64,000 nt of DNA from contig CAMILZ010000010.1 of the NCBI GenBank assembly GCA_946223075.1, positions 1 through 64,000 of the forward strand. The letters run 5' to 3'. Below the pieces are notes generated by a model. It was not told the DNA's origin, made no database searches, and saw only the letters and a program-made list of their open reading frames with translations. This document shows positions 43,024 to 52,802 of the stretch, one piece after another. The translations under genes and the position numbers were made by a program. Source of the DNA: an uncultured Dermabacteraceae bacterium (GTDB lineage: Bacteria; Actinomycetota; Actinomycetes; Actinomycetales; Dermabacteraceae). Numbering within the stretch: position 1 is the first letter of the stretch; the number at the start of each line of letters is the position of its first letter.

Positions 43024-44529
43024 CTAGCGCGAAATCGGGTCGAGATACACGTCAATCGTGGCGCGCGTGCCACCGTCGGACCTGTTCTCCCACGTGAGCA
43101 CCCCTCCAAGCTCCCCCTGCACGAGGGTTTGGGCGATGTTCGTGCCAAGCCCTTCGGGTTTTCGAGGCATGCCGCTGCCATCGTCATCAACATAGATGAC
43201 GAGGTGCGTGCCACTGCGCTCGCTTGTGATCGTGAGGTTGCCTCCCGTCTCCGCAAGACCGTGCTCGACAGCGTTCGTCGCAAGCTCGGTGAGCACAAGC
43301 GCAAGCGGTGTGGCTTCCTCGGCCCGAACCAGGCCCGCCTTACCAACCTTGTGCGTCGCGACAGTGACCTGCCCGAATCCGCTCGCGTGATCGGCGGCGC
43401 GTACCGTCGCCGCGGCAGCATCAACCGCCAGGCGGAGGCACCGATCGATCACGTCGTCAAGTAGAACAGTCTCTTCGCTGCCCTGCAGGAGAGATTCGTG
43501 CACGAGCGCAATCGTCGAGACGCGACGCATCGCTTCAAGCAACGCTTCCTTCGCCTCGTCGGTTTTCATGCGCCGCGATTGGAGTCGAAGAAGCGCCGCG
43601 ACGGTTTGAAGATTGTTCTTGACGCGGTGGTGCACCTCGCGGATCGTCGCATCCTTGGTCATGAGTTCTTTCTCGCGGCGCCGCACCTCGGTGACGTCGC
43701 GTACGAGGATGATCGCTTCCGTGCGCCGCCCCTTACGGGTGATCGGAATGGCGCGGAGGGAGAGGATCCCTCCCCTGGCCTGCATGTCCACGCGCCACGC
43801 CGCACGCCCCGTGAGCACGAGGGGAAGCGACTCGTCGACGGGAATTCGCGACTGCAGGTCGGCGGTCGCAAGCTCCGCGAGAAGAGAACCCACCATGTCG
43901 CCCTGCATGCCGCAGCGGTGGAAGGCCGAAAGCGCATTCGGCGACGCTGCCTTGACGACGCCTTCGCTATCGACCGATACCCACCCATCGCCCACGCGCG
44001 GCGCGCCGCGTCGGGGTGGAACCGGCGCTCCCTTAATGGGGAATGCGCCTTCGCCCATCATGAGAAGCAGCTCGCGACCGAGGCGATACTGCTCCATGTC
44101 CGTAGCCGTGAGGCGCGCATCCGCCGGCGAGGTAAACGATTCGATCGAAAGGACGGCGAGCACCGCACCCTTGCGACGTACGGGAGCAAAACGCACGAAC
44201 GCGGGGCGTGATTCGCGCTCGACCGTCACAAACGTGTCGATGTCATCAGAACCCGCTACGGCGTCGTCGAACGCGTCGATGAGCTCGGGCCAGTCCTCCC
44301 GCGTGTACACACTCGAGATTGGATCCTCGAAATACACGGTGCTGCCATTCGCCGGGCGCGAATGCGCGGTCGCACACATGCCCTCGTCGCGTGGCACCCA
44401 CAGCACGAGATCTGAGCCGAGCAGATCCGAGATCACCTGCCAATCCCCAAGGAGAAGCTGGAGCCACTCGACTTCGGGCTTCGGCGTTTCATCGTCGTAG
44501 GTGAGAACGTTGTTCACAGTGGGAGCCAT
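43024..44529 (-). CDS. pdtaS: PdtaS-like sensor histidine kinase
   Basis: The 501-residue soluble kinase has a GAF-like N-terminal domain (about 10-150), a PAS domain (about 180-290), a HisKA_2 box with the phospho-His in EVHHRVKNNLQTVAALLRLQ, and an ATPase domain (ALVLTELATNAVEHGL, YVDDDGSGMPRKPEGLGTNI). Such kinases signal to PdtaR-type RNA-binding antiterminators; pdtaR is not in the window. The start ATG 44529 has TACGCT six bases upstream, so it may be leaderless, though GAGGC overlaps. Confidence 0.9.
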   Translation of the reverse strand: MAPTVNNVLTYDDETPKPEVEWLQLLLGDWQVISDLLGSDLVLWVPRDEGMCATAHSRPANGSTVYFEDPISSVYTREDWPELIDAFDDAVAGSDDIDTFVTVERESRPAFVRFAPVRRKGAVLAVLSIESFTSPADARLTATDMEQYRLGRELLLMMGEGAFPIKGAPVPPRRGAPRVGDGWVSVDSEGVVKAASPNALSAFHRCGMQGDMVGSLLAELATADLQSRIPVDESLPLVLTGRAAWRVDMQARGGILSLRAIPITRKGRRTEAIILVRDVTEVRRREKELMTKDATIREVHHRVKNNLQTVAALLRLQSRRMKTDEAKEALLEAMRRVSTIALVHESLLQGSEETVLLDDVIDRCLRLAVDAAAATVRAADHASGFGQVTVATHKVGKAGLVRAEEATPLALVLTELATNAVEHGLAETGGNLTITSERSGTHLVIYVDDDGSGMPRKPEGLGTNIAQTLVQGELGGVLTWENRSDGGTRATIDVYLDPISR

Positions 44530-44632
44530 GCCTCAAGCGTACTGCCTCAAGGCACCCACGGTTCTCTTCGCGCAGGGTCGGGTCACCCATCCTCGATAGT
44601 CTTGGGCTCACACAACAGTTGAGGAGACGGCA

Positions 44633-45136
44633 GTGAAAACGCTTCATGAAACCATCGACTACCGCGCGAGTGTCGAGAATGTCGCGCGCATGTACGCAAA
44701 TCGCGAGTACGCCCTCGAACGTGCATCAAAACTCGGCGTACGCGACACGAGCGTGGAGGTCGAGGGGGATTCCGACGGCGCCTTCACGACAACGATCCAA
44801 GCGAACGTTCCTCGTGAGCAGGTGAACCACGAGAAGTTCCGCCGCTTTCTCCCGGAGCGCCTTCAGGTCACGATCGTGCACGAATGGAATGCGCCCTCGG
44901 GTGGTGCGCGCACCGGTCATCTGCATGCAACTGTCGCCTCGCTCCCGGTCGATCTTTCCGCGGATTTTTCACTTGAAGGCAGCGGCGAGATCTCGCGCAT
45001 GAGGGTTGATGCCCAGCTCAGTGTGAAAATCCCCCTCGTGGGGGGCGCGGTTGAAAAGGTAGGCGCCGAGTCCGCCGGAGAACTCTTCCGCACCGAGGAG
45101 TCGTTCGCGAACGGGTTCCTCGAGCGCGAACGCTAA
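44633..45136 (+). CDS. DUF2505 family protein
   Basis: The 167-residue protein has the start-domain-like fold of DUF2505: VKTLHETIDYRASVENVARMYANREYALERAS at the start and a hydrophobic ligand-like strand set ending MRVDAQLSVKIPLVGGAVEKVGAES. Function unknown; a lipid-binding role is suggested by the fold. GTG at 44633 has GAGGAG upstream. Its stop shares CTAA with the convergent next gene. Confidence 0.85.
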   Translation: MKTLHETIDYRASVENVARMYANREYALERASKLGVRDTSVEVEGDSDGAFTTTIQANVPREQVNHEKFRRFLPERLQVTIVHEWNAPSGGARTGHLHATVASLPVDLSADFSLEGSGEISRMRVDAQLSVKIPLVGGAVEKVGAESAGELFRTEESFANGFLERER

Positions 45137-45579
45137 CCCTCGAGAAACTCCTTCACGGAACTGGCCTCGCTCGGGGCAAACCACAAAACATCGGGAGCGT
45201 AGGGGTCGTCGGCGACGTCCGCAGCCGTGTTTTGCGTGATGAGGTAGGCCTTGAGCGGAACCGTGAAGGCCTCGCTGCGAAGCACGTGCGACCATTCCCC
45301 GTAGTCGGGAGCGGATTCTCGTTCGAGTGCACGATCGGGAAGGTCGAAAGCCGCAACCGCGATGCGGGCGGTTCCCCTGTTGGCGTGAGCAAACGACAAA
45401 ATGCACTCGCACATCGCCTCGAACTCACGTTCCTCAGCCTCGTCGTCGCTCAGTGCGGTGAGCGACGCGACGGGGACTCCCCACACGCGGGCCTTTGCCG
45501 GTAGGTCGAACGTGGGGTTCGACATGTCGGTGACGCTCACATCTCCCGCGAGCGCATTCACGGGGCAGTACACGCGCAT
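45133..45579 (-). CDS. DUF6912 family protein
   Basis: The 148-residue protein begins MRVYCPV and continues with KARVWGVPVASLTALSDDEAEE, the pattern of the actinobacterial DUF6912 family. GGAGGG lies five bases before the ATG, and TAGGCT a little further upstream is a possible -10. No catalytic residues are recognisable. Confidence 0.75.
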   Translation of the reverse strand: MRVYCPVNALAGDVSVTDMSNPTFDLPAKARVWGVPVASLTALSDDEAEEREFEAMCECILSFAHANRGTARIAVAAFDLPDRALERESAPDYGEWSHVLRSEAFTVPLKAYLITQNTAADVADDPYAPDVLWFAPSEASSVKEFLEG

Positions 45580-45619
45580 GTGCACCCTCCTAAGCCTAGT
45601 AGCTGATAGCACCTCAAGA

Positions 45620-46807
45620 CTAGCGAAGAAGGTTCTGCTCGACGTGAGCGGCGAGCCGCGTGAGGGATTGACGAAGCTTCGATTTCGGCGCGGATTCTGC
45701 GAGGAGAACGCCATCCCACCTCGCGCGAGAAACGGTCGGGGCATCGAACGGGAGGGCAAGGCACGCATCGAAGTCGAGGCGAGAGCGAAGCGTGCGTTCG
45801 ATACTCGCGAGTGTCACGCTCGCGTCGAGCTTATTGACGACGACGGTGAGGGAACTCTGGGTGAGCTCTGCGATTTGCGGTGCTTCGCGCACGAGACGAG
45901 TCACGCTAATGGGGTCCGCGGCGACAACGGCGATCACGTGCGACGCCGCCGCAAGCGCGGTCCGTGCAGCCCCGTTGCGCTGTTGGGCTCCGTAGTCCCC
46001 TCCCCCGCCTTCATTCTCGACGGGCCCCGCAACATCGGCGATCACGACATTCGCGGCTTCACGAGCTTTGACAAATACGCCCTCGAGCGCGTTGTCGTAC
46101 ACCTCGATATAGCGCGACGGCACACCGATTCCGCTCAGGAGGTGGAGGCTATCGCTCACGAGCGGAGAATGCTGAAGCACAAGCTCGGGCGTGAGCGTGC
46201 CCTTATCGCTTGCACGGCACGCAGCGACGAGACCTGGAACCTCATCGAGAACACCAAAAAGCTGTGTTTGGCAGGGGCCGTAGGTGTCGGCATCGATGAG
46301 AATGCTCTCCCCCTTGAGGAGTGATAGTTCGTGCGCGAGATGCGCGGCGACGAAGGATCGCCCCGGAGCACCTTCGGGTCCCCACACGGTGAACATCGGC
46401 GCCGTTGGTTCCGCTTCACCGGCCTCTTGGGTCCACGTCGCCTGGTCCGGGTCTTCAGTTTCGAGGCCGGCTCTCATGAGGAGCTCGTAGAGCTCGTCTG
46501 GTTCGATACCGCCGTGGGCTTCGAGCGTGATCCCGAGGGTTCGGGGGTCGGTGCGGCTCACCTCGGAGGTGACCGCGATGACGCCCGTGCCGCCGCGCCT
46601 GATCTCATGAACGACCTCGCGCGAAAGCCCTTCAACATCGACGTCGAGAAGCAGGACGTCGCCAAGTTCGGCGCGCGTGAGGGCGAGGAGTTCCGTGAGA
46701 TCGACACATCGCCGGAGCACGCGTGCCCTCGCCGCGAGTCGTTGCGCGATCGTCGAAACAAGCTGGACCTCGTCAGCACCTGACGCGCATACCAGGACGT
46801 CAATCAT
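45620..46807 (-). CDS. CpaE/TadZ-like ATPase with deviant P-loop
   Basis: The 395-residue protein has an N-terminal receiver-like domain (VLLLDVDVEG) and a C-terminal MinD/ParA-like domain. The P-loop is GPEGAPGRS (143-151), with Arg in place of the Walker A Lys; the rest of the fold is present (LIDADTYGPCQTQLFG, VIADVAGP, VVVNKLDAS). Such septum-site/TadZ-like proteins position pili or the septum in other species. It overlaps the SAF gene by four bases and lies 6 kb from the tad cluster. Nucleotide binding is doubtful. Confidence 0.78.
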   Translation of the reverse strand: MIDVLVCASGADEVQLVSTIAQRLAARARVLRRCVDLTELLALTRAELGDVLLLDVDVEGLSREVVHEIRRGGTGVIAVTSEVSRTDPRTLGITLEAHGGIEPDELYELLMRAGLETEDPDQATWTQEAGEAEPTAPMFTVWGPEGAPGRSFVAAHLAHELSLLKGESILIDADTYGPCQTQLFGVLDEVPGLVAACRASDKGTLTPELVLQHSPLVSDSLHLLSGIGVPSRYIEVYDNALEGVFVKAREAANVVIADVAGPVENEGGGGDYGAQQRNGAARTALAAASHVIAVVAADPISVTRLVREAPQIAELTQSSLTVVVNKLDASVTLASIERTLRSRLDFDACLALPFDAPTVSRARWDGVLLAESAPKSKLRQSLTRLAAHVEQNLLR

Positions 46808-47433
46808 TCCGGATCCTCGAACAGACCTGGCGCTTCGACGACGTAGAGATTCCTCTTCGCGCCGAGAGCATCAAGGACGCTTGCGACGCGCGACGACGGG
46901 ACGAGCACCTCGACCCGCGCACCGCGACCGCTGAGCCCACCGCCCTCGTCGACGCCGCGCACGACCGCGCCTTCCACGAGGATCGACGAGGCCTCGCCCT
47001 CGTCGCCTCCCGAGGCCCACACATCCACGAGCGCACCTTTATTCAGCGAGGCGGTTACGGGTTGCGCAACCTGAATCGTCACGGGCCTCATCGCTGAATC
47101 TGAAGCCTGCCCGACGGCGCTGCGCGGCAGGAGTTCGCCGCGCGCGATGCTCTCGCGAGCGACAGCCCCCTCCTGAAGTGAGCCGGGCTGTTGCACGTAA
47201 CGTTCCCGGCTCTCCCCCATGCGGACCTCGGCGACCGTGAAGTGCTCGGGCGTGAGCACATCCCCCTCGGCGATGTCGGTCGTGGCGACGAGGACATCCT
47301 CGCTCGAGGACACCATCGTGAAGGCGAGCCCACCCACGAGGGTGCTGCCAAGAACGAGAGCTGCCCCGGTCAAAAGCCGAGTATCGCGGTACGGATTCTT
47401 CCTGATGCGTCGAAAGCGCGTGCGCTCCCCCAT
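46804..47433 (-). CDS. SAF-domain (CpaB/RcpC-like) pilus assembly protein
   Basis: The 209-residue protein has one N-terminal membrane helix (about residues 19-42) and a SAF domain (VATTDIAEGDVLTPEHFTVAE, SIARGELLPRSAVG), as in CpaB/RcpC proteins of the tad system. The start GTG or ATG region at 47433 is MGERTRF. Together with the CpaE-like gene it forms a two-gene accessory operon for the Flp pilus. Confidence 0.82.
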   Translation of the reverse strand: MGERTRFRRIRKNPYRDTRLLTGAALVLGSTLVGGLAFTMVSSSEDVLVATTDIAEGDVLTPEHFTVAEVRMGESRERYVQQPGSLQEGAVARESIARGELLPRSAVGQASDSAMRPVTIQVAQPVTASLNKGALVDVWASGGDEGEASSILVEGAVVRGVDEGGGLSGRGARVEVLVPSSRVASVLDALGAKRNLYVVEAPGLFEDPE

Positions 47434-47514
47434 TGACCCCCCAATGTTCGTGAACCACCCAGTTCCCCTTGAGCATAACGACAGTCATAGATGCGCGCGA
47501 GGGATTTTCCCAAA

Positions 47515-47558
47515 TGTGGACAACTCCCCTTTCGGCAGCGTCGCGACACTTATCCACA
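47515..47558. promoter_or_regulatory. Two DnaA-box-like 9-mers in the SAF-bldC gap
   Basis: TGTGGACAA (47515-47523, TTGTCCACA on the minus strand) and TTATCCACA (47550-47558, plus strand) lie 26 bp apart in the 188-bp gap between the divergent SAF and BldC-like genes. Both match DnaA consensus forms used in actinobacteria. Function unknown. Confidence 0.45.
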
Positions 47559-47621
47559 GGGGCAGATCACGAGGGAGCATTCGTGCGAAAATGGAGGAAG
47601 CCAAGCTGACCGAGGAGCACT

Positions 47622-47864
47622 ATGCCCATGCACTTCTACACGCTCGACGAGGTGTGCGAGATCCTCGCGATCGAAAAACCACAAGCCTATTCGCTCGTGC
47701 GCAGCGGTAGCCTGCGCGCGATCAAGCTTGGCGGTCGCGGTCAGTGGCGCGTGGAGGAAGCTGAGCTACGCGCATTTGTCGATCGCGCCTACGCCGAAAC
47801 CGAGGCCGAGATCCTTGCCAACAACAGCGCTCGCGCATCGGAGCGCACCGGCGAAATCCGCTAA
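47622..47864 (+). CDS. BldC-like/excisionase-type small DNA-binding protein
   Basis: The 80-residue protein has a winged-helix MerR-like domain: YTLDEVCEILAIEKPQAYSLVRSGSLRAIKLGGRGQWRVEEAEL. It is the BldC/excisionase type found throughout actinobacteria and in this gene context. The ATG at 47622 has GAGGAG upstream. Its stop shares CTAA with the convergent next gene. Confidence 0.85.
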   Translation: MPMHFYTLDEVCEILAIEKPQAYSLVRSGSLRAIKLGGRGQWRVEEAELRAFVDRAYAETEAEILANNSARASERTGEIR

Positions 47865-48400
47865 ACGGTCCACAGAGCTTCAAGCGAGGCAAAGGGCACG
47901 GAAATCAGGTCTCGCGTAGGCGTGGCGGCGTCGGAACCCTTCACCGCTCGCAGCTCAAGGTGATCCGCAAAAACGCGCGCGACCACGCCGGAAAAATCCC
48001 CCGCGACCGTCACCACCACCGCTCGACGCCCCTGCTCGGCAACTCCCTGTACCGCGCTGCGCATCCGGAGCCTCGGGCGCCTATCGTCACCCGGTCGTAC
48101 GCGGCCAAGGGCGCCACTCAGCCAGGCAATTTTCTGGACATTCACGATGATTCTCCGCGCGGGGTGAAGAGCGTCGAGTTCGATCCAGTCGAGGCCCACC
48201 CGGCACACGCAACCCTCGTAAGCACGGCCGGACGCGAGCCCCACCGTCACATTCGCTCCCACGGCACCTGCGACGCGGTCAAGGAGTTCCACCTCGGCGC
48301 GTTCCGCGTCGGCGAGCTCATACGCCTCCTCACGAACCCGTTCGAGGCGTTCGCGCTCGAGCCAGCGATCCAGGTCGTGGAGGCGATCATCGGCGTTCAT
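47861..48400 (-). CDS. Hypothetical protein with two beta-barrel-like repeats
   Basis: The 179-residue protein begins with a charged helix of about 45 residues, then shows two similar strand-rich segments: VTVGLASGRAYEGCVCRVGLDWIELD and VVVTVAGDFSGVVARVFADHLELR. Each has the pattern of a small Sm-like or transcription-factor barrel (V-x-V-x-L/V-x-x-G ... G-x-V/C-x-x-V-x-x-D-x-x-E-L). It is conserved beside the BldC-like gene. Function unknown; RNA or DNA contact is a guess. Confidence 0.6.
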   Translation of the reverse strand: MNADDRLHDLDRWLERERLERVREEAYELADAERAEVELLDRVAGAVGANVTVGLASGRAYEGCVCRVGLDWIELDALHPARRIIVNVQKIAWLSGALGRVRPGDDRRPRLRMRSAVQGVAEQGRRAVVVTVAGDFSGVVARVFADHLELRAVKGSDAATPTRDLISVPFASLEALWTV

Positions 48401-48606
48401 GCTGACAAGCTACAGCACAGATTTCGGTGACCTCTTGCACATCCACAAAGAAGCACATAACATCACTAACGAACATCAAAGTTCACCAAACTGCACTCAA
48501 TGACACGTAGGTTGCACAACAGGCATGCAGGAGAGCACGCCTTCGAGGCCGGGCAAGTCCGACGCTCCCCGCGCGACCGCCGTGCCATGAGGCGAAGGGG
48601 GAAACC

Positions 48607-49563
48607 ATGACCGCATCAACATTGACGCCGGGGCACCGCGCGGAAAAAACGACCAGCCACGCCGCCACGGGCACCGCTCCTCTCACGATCAGGAAGTCGC
48701 GTGCCCTCGCGAAGGCCCTCGCATGGCTCACGGTCACCGTGATTTCCGTGGCTGTCCTTCTTTACGCCTTCCAGGGCACTCATGCGAACGGCAGCAGTAG
48801 GAAGTTTGCACTCGCCGTTTTCACCCTCGGCGCCGGTGGCTTCGCGGCCCTCACTGCGCACCTCTGTATGACGTGGTTCCTGATCTGGTGCGCCGTCGCC
48901 GCACCTCAGCGTTCCTCGCGGCGCGCCTTCGCCCTCAAAGCGCTGCGTCTCTGGTCGCCTCGCGCCGCGCGCTGCGCCGTCGTCGCGCTCGGGGTATCGG
49001 CAACGGCCCTCTCGCTCTCTCACCCTTCGCGCGCCTTCGCCGAAGTCGCGCCGGAGCCGCCTGCCATCAGCGAATCGGCAAGCCCTTCCGACTCGGGCGG
49101 GCTCGGCAACCGCGCTGATTCAGCGACCGGCATCGAAAGCGGCGATCTTTCGCGCGTCACCACCCTCGGGTGGGCACCGACCGCAACCGTAGCGAGCGTA
49201 AGCACCATTCCCTCTCTCAGCGCAACGCCAGAACCGGCGGCTTCCTCCGTCATCGCGTTCTCGGGCTCAGCGGAGGCACTGCCCGCACCGACGGTGCATC
49301 GTTCGGAGACCTCCGCCCAATCCACACCAGCCGCGAAGCCCGTGTCGAACACGAGCGAACACCCCGACTCGCCCACGAACGACACCTACACGGTGAAGGA
49401 AGGTGACTCGCTGTGGTCGATCGCGAAGCGGCACCTCACGCACGTGAACGGTAAGCGCCCCACGAACGGCGCGATCGTTCGCGAAATCGACCGAATTGCC
49501 TCGCTCAACCGCGAGATCAACGACGTCGACCTTATCTTCCCCGGTCAGACCGTCCGCCTCTAA
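48607..49563 (+). CDS. LysM-domain membrane-anchored protein
   Basis: The 318-residue protein has membrane segments near residues 36-56 and 72-95, then a further hydrophobic stretch around 118-140, then a Ser/Pro/Ala-rich linker, and a C-terminal LysM domain (YTVKEGDSLWSIAKRHL..NDVDLIFPGQTVRL). It should bind peptidoglycan outside the cell. GAAGGGGG precedes the ATG at 48607. It forms a tandem with the Rv3235-like gene. The 200-bp upstream region is relatively AT-rich. Confidence 0.85.
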   Translation: MTASTLTPGHRAEKTTSHAATGTAPLTIRKSRALAKALAWLTVTVISVAVLLYAFQGTHANGSSRKFALAVFTLGAGGFAALTAHLCMTWFLIWCAVAAPQRSSRRAFALKALRLWSPRAARCAVVALGVSATALSLSHPSRAFAEVAPEPPAISESASPSDSGGLGNRADSATGIESGDLSRVTTLGWAPTATVASVSTIPSLSATPEPAASSVIAFSGSAEALPAPTVHRSETSAQSTPAAKPVSNTSEHPDSPTNDTYTVKEGDSLWSIAKRHLTHVNGKRPTNGAIVREIDRIASLNREINDVDLIFPGQTVRL

Positions 49564-49595
49564 GACCAACCCCACCAGCAAGAAAGACTCACGCC

Positions 49596-49985
49596 ATGCT
49601 CAACAACACTCAGCCCTCGTCGCCCGGCACCGTCACGCCTTTCGATAGCGAAGAGAAAGCTCGCACGATCGTCGAGGCCGTCGCGCGTCAAGCACTCGAA
49701 ATCCTGAACGGTTTCCGGCCTGCGACCTCACTCAACAAAATTCTCATCCCGCAAGAGCAAGAGAGCTTCGTCAAACGCGTCTCATGCGTGAGGGCGTACC
49801 GGCGAAACGCCGGCATCAAGGTTTTGCCGCGCGTAAGCGTTGGTGGCGTGCACATCTGCCGGGTCAGCGACGAGGTCATCGAAGCAAACTCGGTCGTGCG
49901 AGATTCGCTGCGAGCCCGCTTCGTGTGCATGCGGTGGGAGAAGAAGCGCTCGGGCTGGAAGATCACAGCCCTCGAACTCGGCTAG
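49596..49985 (+). CDS. Rv3235-family protein
   Basis: The 129-residue protein has RTIVEAVARQALEILNGFRPATSLNKIL and a C-terminal VSVGGVHICRVSDEVIEANSVVRD..ARFVCMRWEKKRSGWKITALE, the Rv3235 pattern. The family is conserved in actinobacteria upstream of secA and its function is unknown. It follows the LysM gene by 32 bp. Confidence 0.85.
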   Translation: MLNNTQPSSPGTVTPFDSEEKARTIVEAVARQALEILNGFRPATSLNKILIPQEQESFVKRVSCVRAYRRNAGIKVLPRVSVGGVHICRVSDEVIEANSVVRDSLRARFVCMRWEKKRSGWKITALELG

Positions 49986-50012
49986 CCCTGCTCGCGGGCT
50001 GGCCGGTCACTC

Positions 50013-52802
50013 TCAGTTGTTCTTCGCGCGCTTGCGCTCCTCGCGCTCCTTGCGGCGGCGCTCCGCACGCGAGAGCGGGCGCTCAGGCGCTGCCTCACCC
50101 TCGGACGAGCTGTACGAGAGTTCCTCAACCTTGGGGCCATCGCCAAGCCCCTTTGCGGAAATCTCGACGCTCTCGGCCGATTCGCTCTCATGCGCCGGCT
50201 CGGGTGCCGATTCCGTGTCGGAAGGCACGACCTTCGCCTTCGCAGCGGCTTCGCGCACGAGCTTCGCGACCTTCTCGGGAACCTGCCCCTTGCTCGGTGC
50301 CTCCTGAACCTTGACTTCAAGGTTGAAGAGGTAGCCCACGACGTCTTCCTTGATGCCCGCGACCATGTCGTTGTACATGAGGAAGCCCTCGCGCGCATAC
50401 TCAATAACCGGATCGCGCTGCGCCATCGCGCGAAGGCCGATGCCCTCCTTGAGATAGTCCATCTCGTAGAGGTGCTCACGCCAGCGGCGATCAATCACCG
50501 AAAGGAGCACTCGGCGCTCAAGCTGACGCATCGCGGCTTCGCCAAGCTCCTCCTCGCGCTTCTCGTAGGCGAGGGCAATGTCCGAGCGGATCTCCCGTTC
50601 GAGAAGCTTCGCGGTGAGGTTTTCCTTGCCGCCGACTTCTTCGACGACGTCTTCGGCAGTGATCGATGCCGGGTAGAGCGCCTTGAGGCTGCCCCAGAGC
50701 TCGTCAAGCTCGAAGTCCTCGGCGCTCTTGCCCGCGGTCGCGTTGCGCACTAGCGCTCCCACCACATCGTCGATGTAGCTCGAGATTGATTCTTCGAGAT
50801 TCTCGCCCTCGAGAATGCGGTTGCGATCCTCGTACACGCGGGCGCGCTGCTTCGTGAGCACATCGTCATACTTCACGACGTTCTTACGGATCTCAAAGTT
50901 CTGCGACTCGATGCGCTTTTGGGCCCCCTGGATCGACCCGGTCACGATGCGTCCCGTCAGCGGCGTATCTTCGTCAACGCCACCGCGTTCGAGGATCTGC
51001 TCGGCGCGGCCCTGCGAGAAGCGGCGCACAAGATCGTCCTGGAGCGACAGGTAGAAACGGGACTCGCCCGGGTCACCCTGACGGCCGGAGCGGCCGCGAA
51101 GCTGATTGTCGATGCGGCGCGATTCGTGGCGCTCCGTGCCGAGCACGTAGAGACCGCCGAGTCCGACGACCTCGTCGTGTTCCTTCGCAACCTGCTCGCG
51201 CGCGGATTCGAGCGCGTCGTCCCATGCCGCCTCATACTCTTCGGGCTGCTCTTCCGGGTCGAGACCGCGCTTTTCGAGGTCCTTGGTCGCCATGAACTCG
51301 ACGTTGCCACCGAGCATGATGTCGGTGCCTCGGCCCGCCATGTTTGTCGCAACGGTCACGGCTCCCTTGCGGCCGGCCATGGCGACGACGGCAGCCTCGC
51401 CCTCATTGTTTTTCGCATTGAGTACGTTGTGCGGGATCCCCTTCTTCTTGAGAAGCGAAGAAAGGTATTCGGACTTCTCAACGCTCACCGTACCCACGAG
51501 AACGGGCTGCCCCTTCTCATGGCGCTCTTCGATGTCGGCGACAACTGCGCGGAACTTGGCCTTTTCCGTGCGGTAAATCCGGTCCATTTGGTCGATGCGC
51601 TGGAGCGGCAGGTTCGTGGGGATCGGCACGACGCCAAGCTTGTAGGTGCCCATGAACTCGGCTGCTTCGGTTTCCGCGGTACCCGTCATGCCGGCGAGCT
51701 TGTCGTAGAGCTTGAAGTAGTTCTGCAGGGTAATCGTCGCGAGCGTCTGGTTCTCAGCCTTGATCTCGACGCCTTCCTTGGCCTCGATCGCCTGGTGTAC
51801 ACCCTCGTTGTAGCGGCGGCCCGCGAGGATGCGCCCCGTGTGCTCGTCGACGATCATGACCTCGCCGTTCATGACGACGTAGTCCTTATCGCGCTTGAAC
51901 AGCTCCTTCGCCTTGATGGCGTTGTTCAGGAAGCCGATGAGCGGGGTGTTGAGCGACTCGTAGAGGTTGTCGATACCGAGCTGATCCTCGACGAGTTCGA
52001 TGCCGGGCTCGAGGATGCCGACGGTGCGCTTCTTGTCATCGACTTCGTAGTCGCGGTCGCGCTGAAGCTTCGTAGCAACACGCGCAAACTCGGCAAACCA
52101 CTTGTTGACATCACCTGAGGCAGGACCCGAGATAATGAGAGGGGTACGAGCCTCATCGATGAGGATGGAGTCGACCTCGTCGACGATCGCGAAGAAGTGG
52201 CCGCGCTGGACCTTGTCGCTCACGGAGTGCGCCATGTTGTCGCGCAGGTAGTCGAAGCCGAATTCATTGTTCGTGCCGTAGGTGATGTCAGCGGCGTACT
52301 GCTTGCGGCGCTCTGCGGGATCCTGACCGGAGATGATCACGCCGGTCGTGAGGCCGAGCATGCGGAACACGCGCCCCATGATGTCGCCCTGGTACTTCGC
52401 GAGGTAATCGTTCACCGTAACGATGTGCACGCCCTTGCCCGCGAGCGCATTGAGGTAGGCGGGAAGGGTCGCCACGAGGGTCTTGCCCTCACCGGTTTTC
52501 ATTTCGGCAATTTCGCCGCGGTGCAGTGCGGCACCGCCCATGAGCTGCACGGGGTAAGCGCGCTGGCCGAGAGTGCGACGCGCAGCTTCACGCACGGTGG
52601 CGAACGCTTCGATCTGGATGTCGTCGAGCGTTTCGCCATCGGCGAGACGCTTCTTAAACTTTTCGGTCTCTTCGCGAAGTTCGTCGTCGGAGAGTTCGAG
52701 GAAGCCTTCCTCAATATCATCGACGCGTTGGGCGATGTCGGCTAGGCGCTTGCGCTCACGGCCCTCACCGGCACGAAGGATGACGTCGAAAAGCTTGGCC
52801 AC
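50013..52802 (-). CDS. secA: Preprotein translocase ATPase SecA
   Basis: The 929-residue motor starts at GTG 52802 ([20 protein letters not shown]), with AAAGGGAG upstream. Motifs: Walker [14 protein letters not shown], the PPXD region, [14 protein letters not shown], and the helical scaffold. The C-terminus is a short charged tail ([19 protein letters not shown]) and lacks the zinc-binding CxCxSx8C cluster. It drives Sec export with SecYEG. Downstream is Rv3235 in convergent orientation. Confidence 0.97.
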   Translation of the reverse strand: MAKLFDVILRAGEGRERKRLADIAQRVDDIEEGFLELSDDELREETEKFKKRLADGETLDDIQIEAFATVREAARRTLGQRAYPVQLMGGAALHRGEIAEMKTGEGKTLVATLPAYLNALAGKGVHIVTVNDYLAKYQGDIMGRVFRMLGLTTGVIISGQDPAERRKQYAADITYGTNNEFGFDYLRDNMAHSVSDKVQRGHFFAIVDEVDSILIDEARTPLIISGPASGDVNKWFAEFARVATKLQRDRDYEVDDKKRTVGILEPGIELVEDQLGIDNLYESLNTPLIGFLNNAIKAKELFKRDKDYVVMNGEVMIVDEHTGRILAGRRYNEGVHQAIEAKEGVEIKAENQTLATITLQNYFKLYDKLAGMTGTAETEAAEFMGTYKLGVVPIPTNLPLQRIDQMDRIYRTEKAKFRAVVADIEERHEKGQPVLVGTVSVEKSEYLSSLLKKKGIPHNVLNAKNNEGEAAVVAMAGRKGAVTVATNMAGRGTDIMLGGNVEFMATKDLEKRGLDPEEQPEEYEAAWDDALESAREQVAKEHDEVVGLGGLYVLGTERHESRRIDNQLRGRSGRQGDPGESRFYLSLQDDLVRRFSQGRAEQILERGGVDEDTPLTGRIVTGSIQGAQKRIESQNFEIRKNVVKYDDVLTKQRARVYEDRNRILEGENLEESISSYIDDVVGALVRNATAGKSAEDFELDELWGSLKALYPASITAEDVVEEVGGKENLTAKLLEREIRSDIALAYEKREEELGEAAMRQLERRVLLSVIDRRWREHLYEMDYLKEGIGLRAMAQRDPVIEYAREGFLMYNDMVAGIKEDVVGYLFNLEVKVQEAPSKGQVPEKVAKLVREAAAKAKVVPSDTESAPEPAHESESAESVEISAKGLGDGPKVEELSYSSSEGEAAPERPLSRAERRRKEREERKRAKNN

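Noticed and set aside
47515..47558. Replication origin
   Set aside because: Only two DnaA-like boxes, no AT-rich unwinding element, and no dnaA, dnaN or parAB genes nearby.
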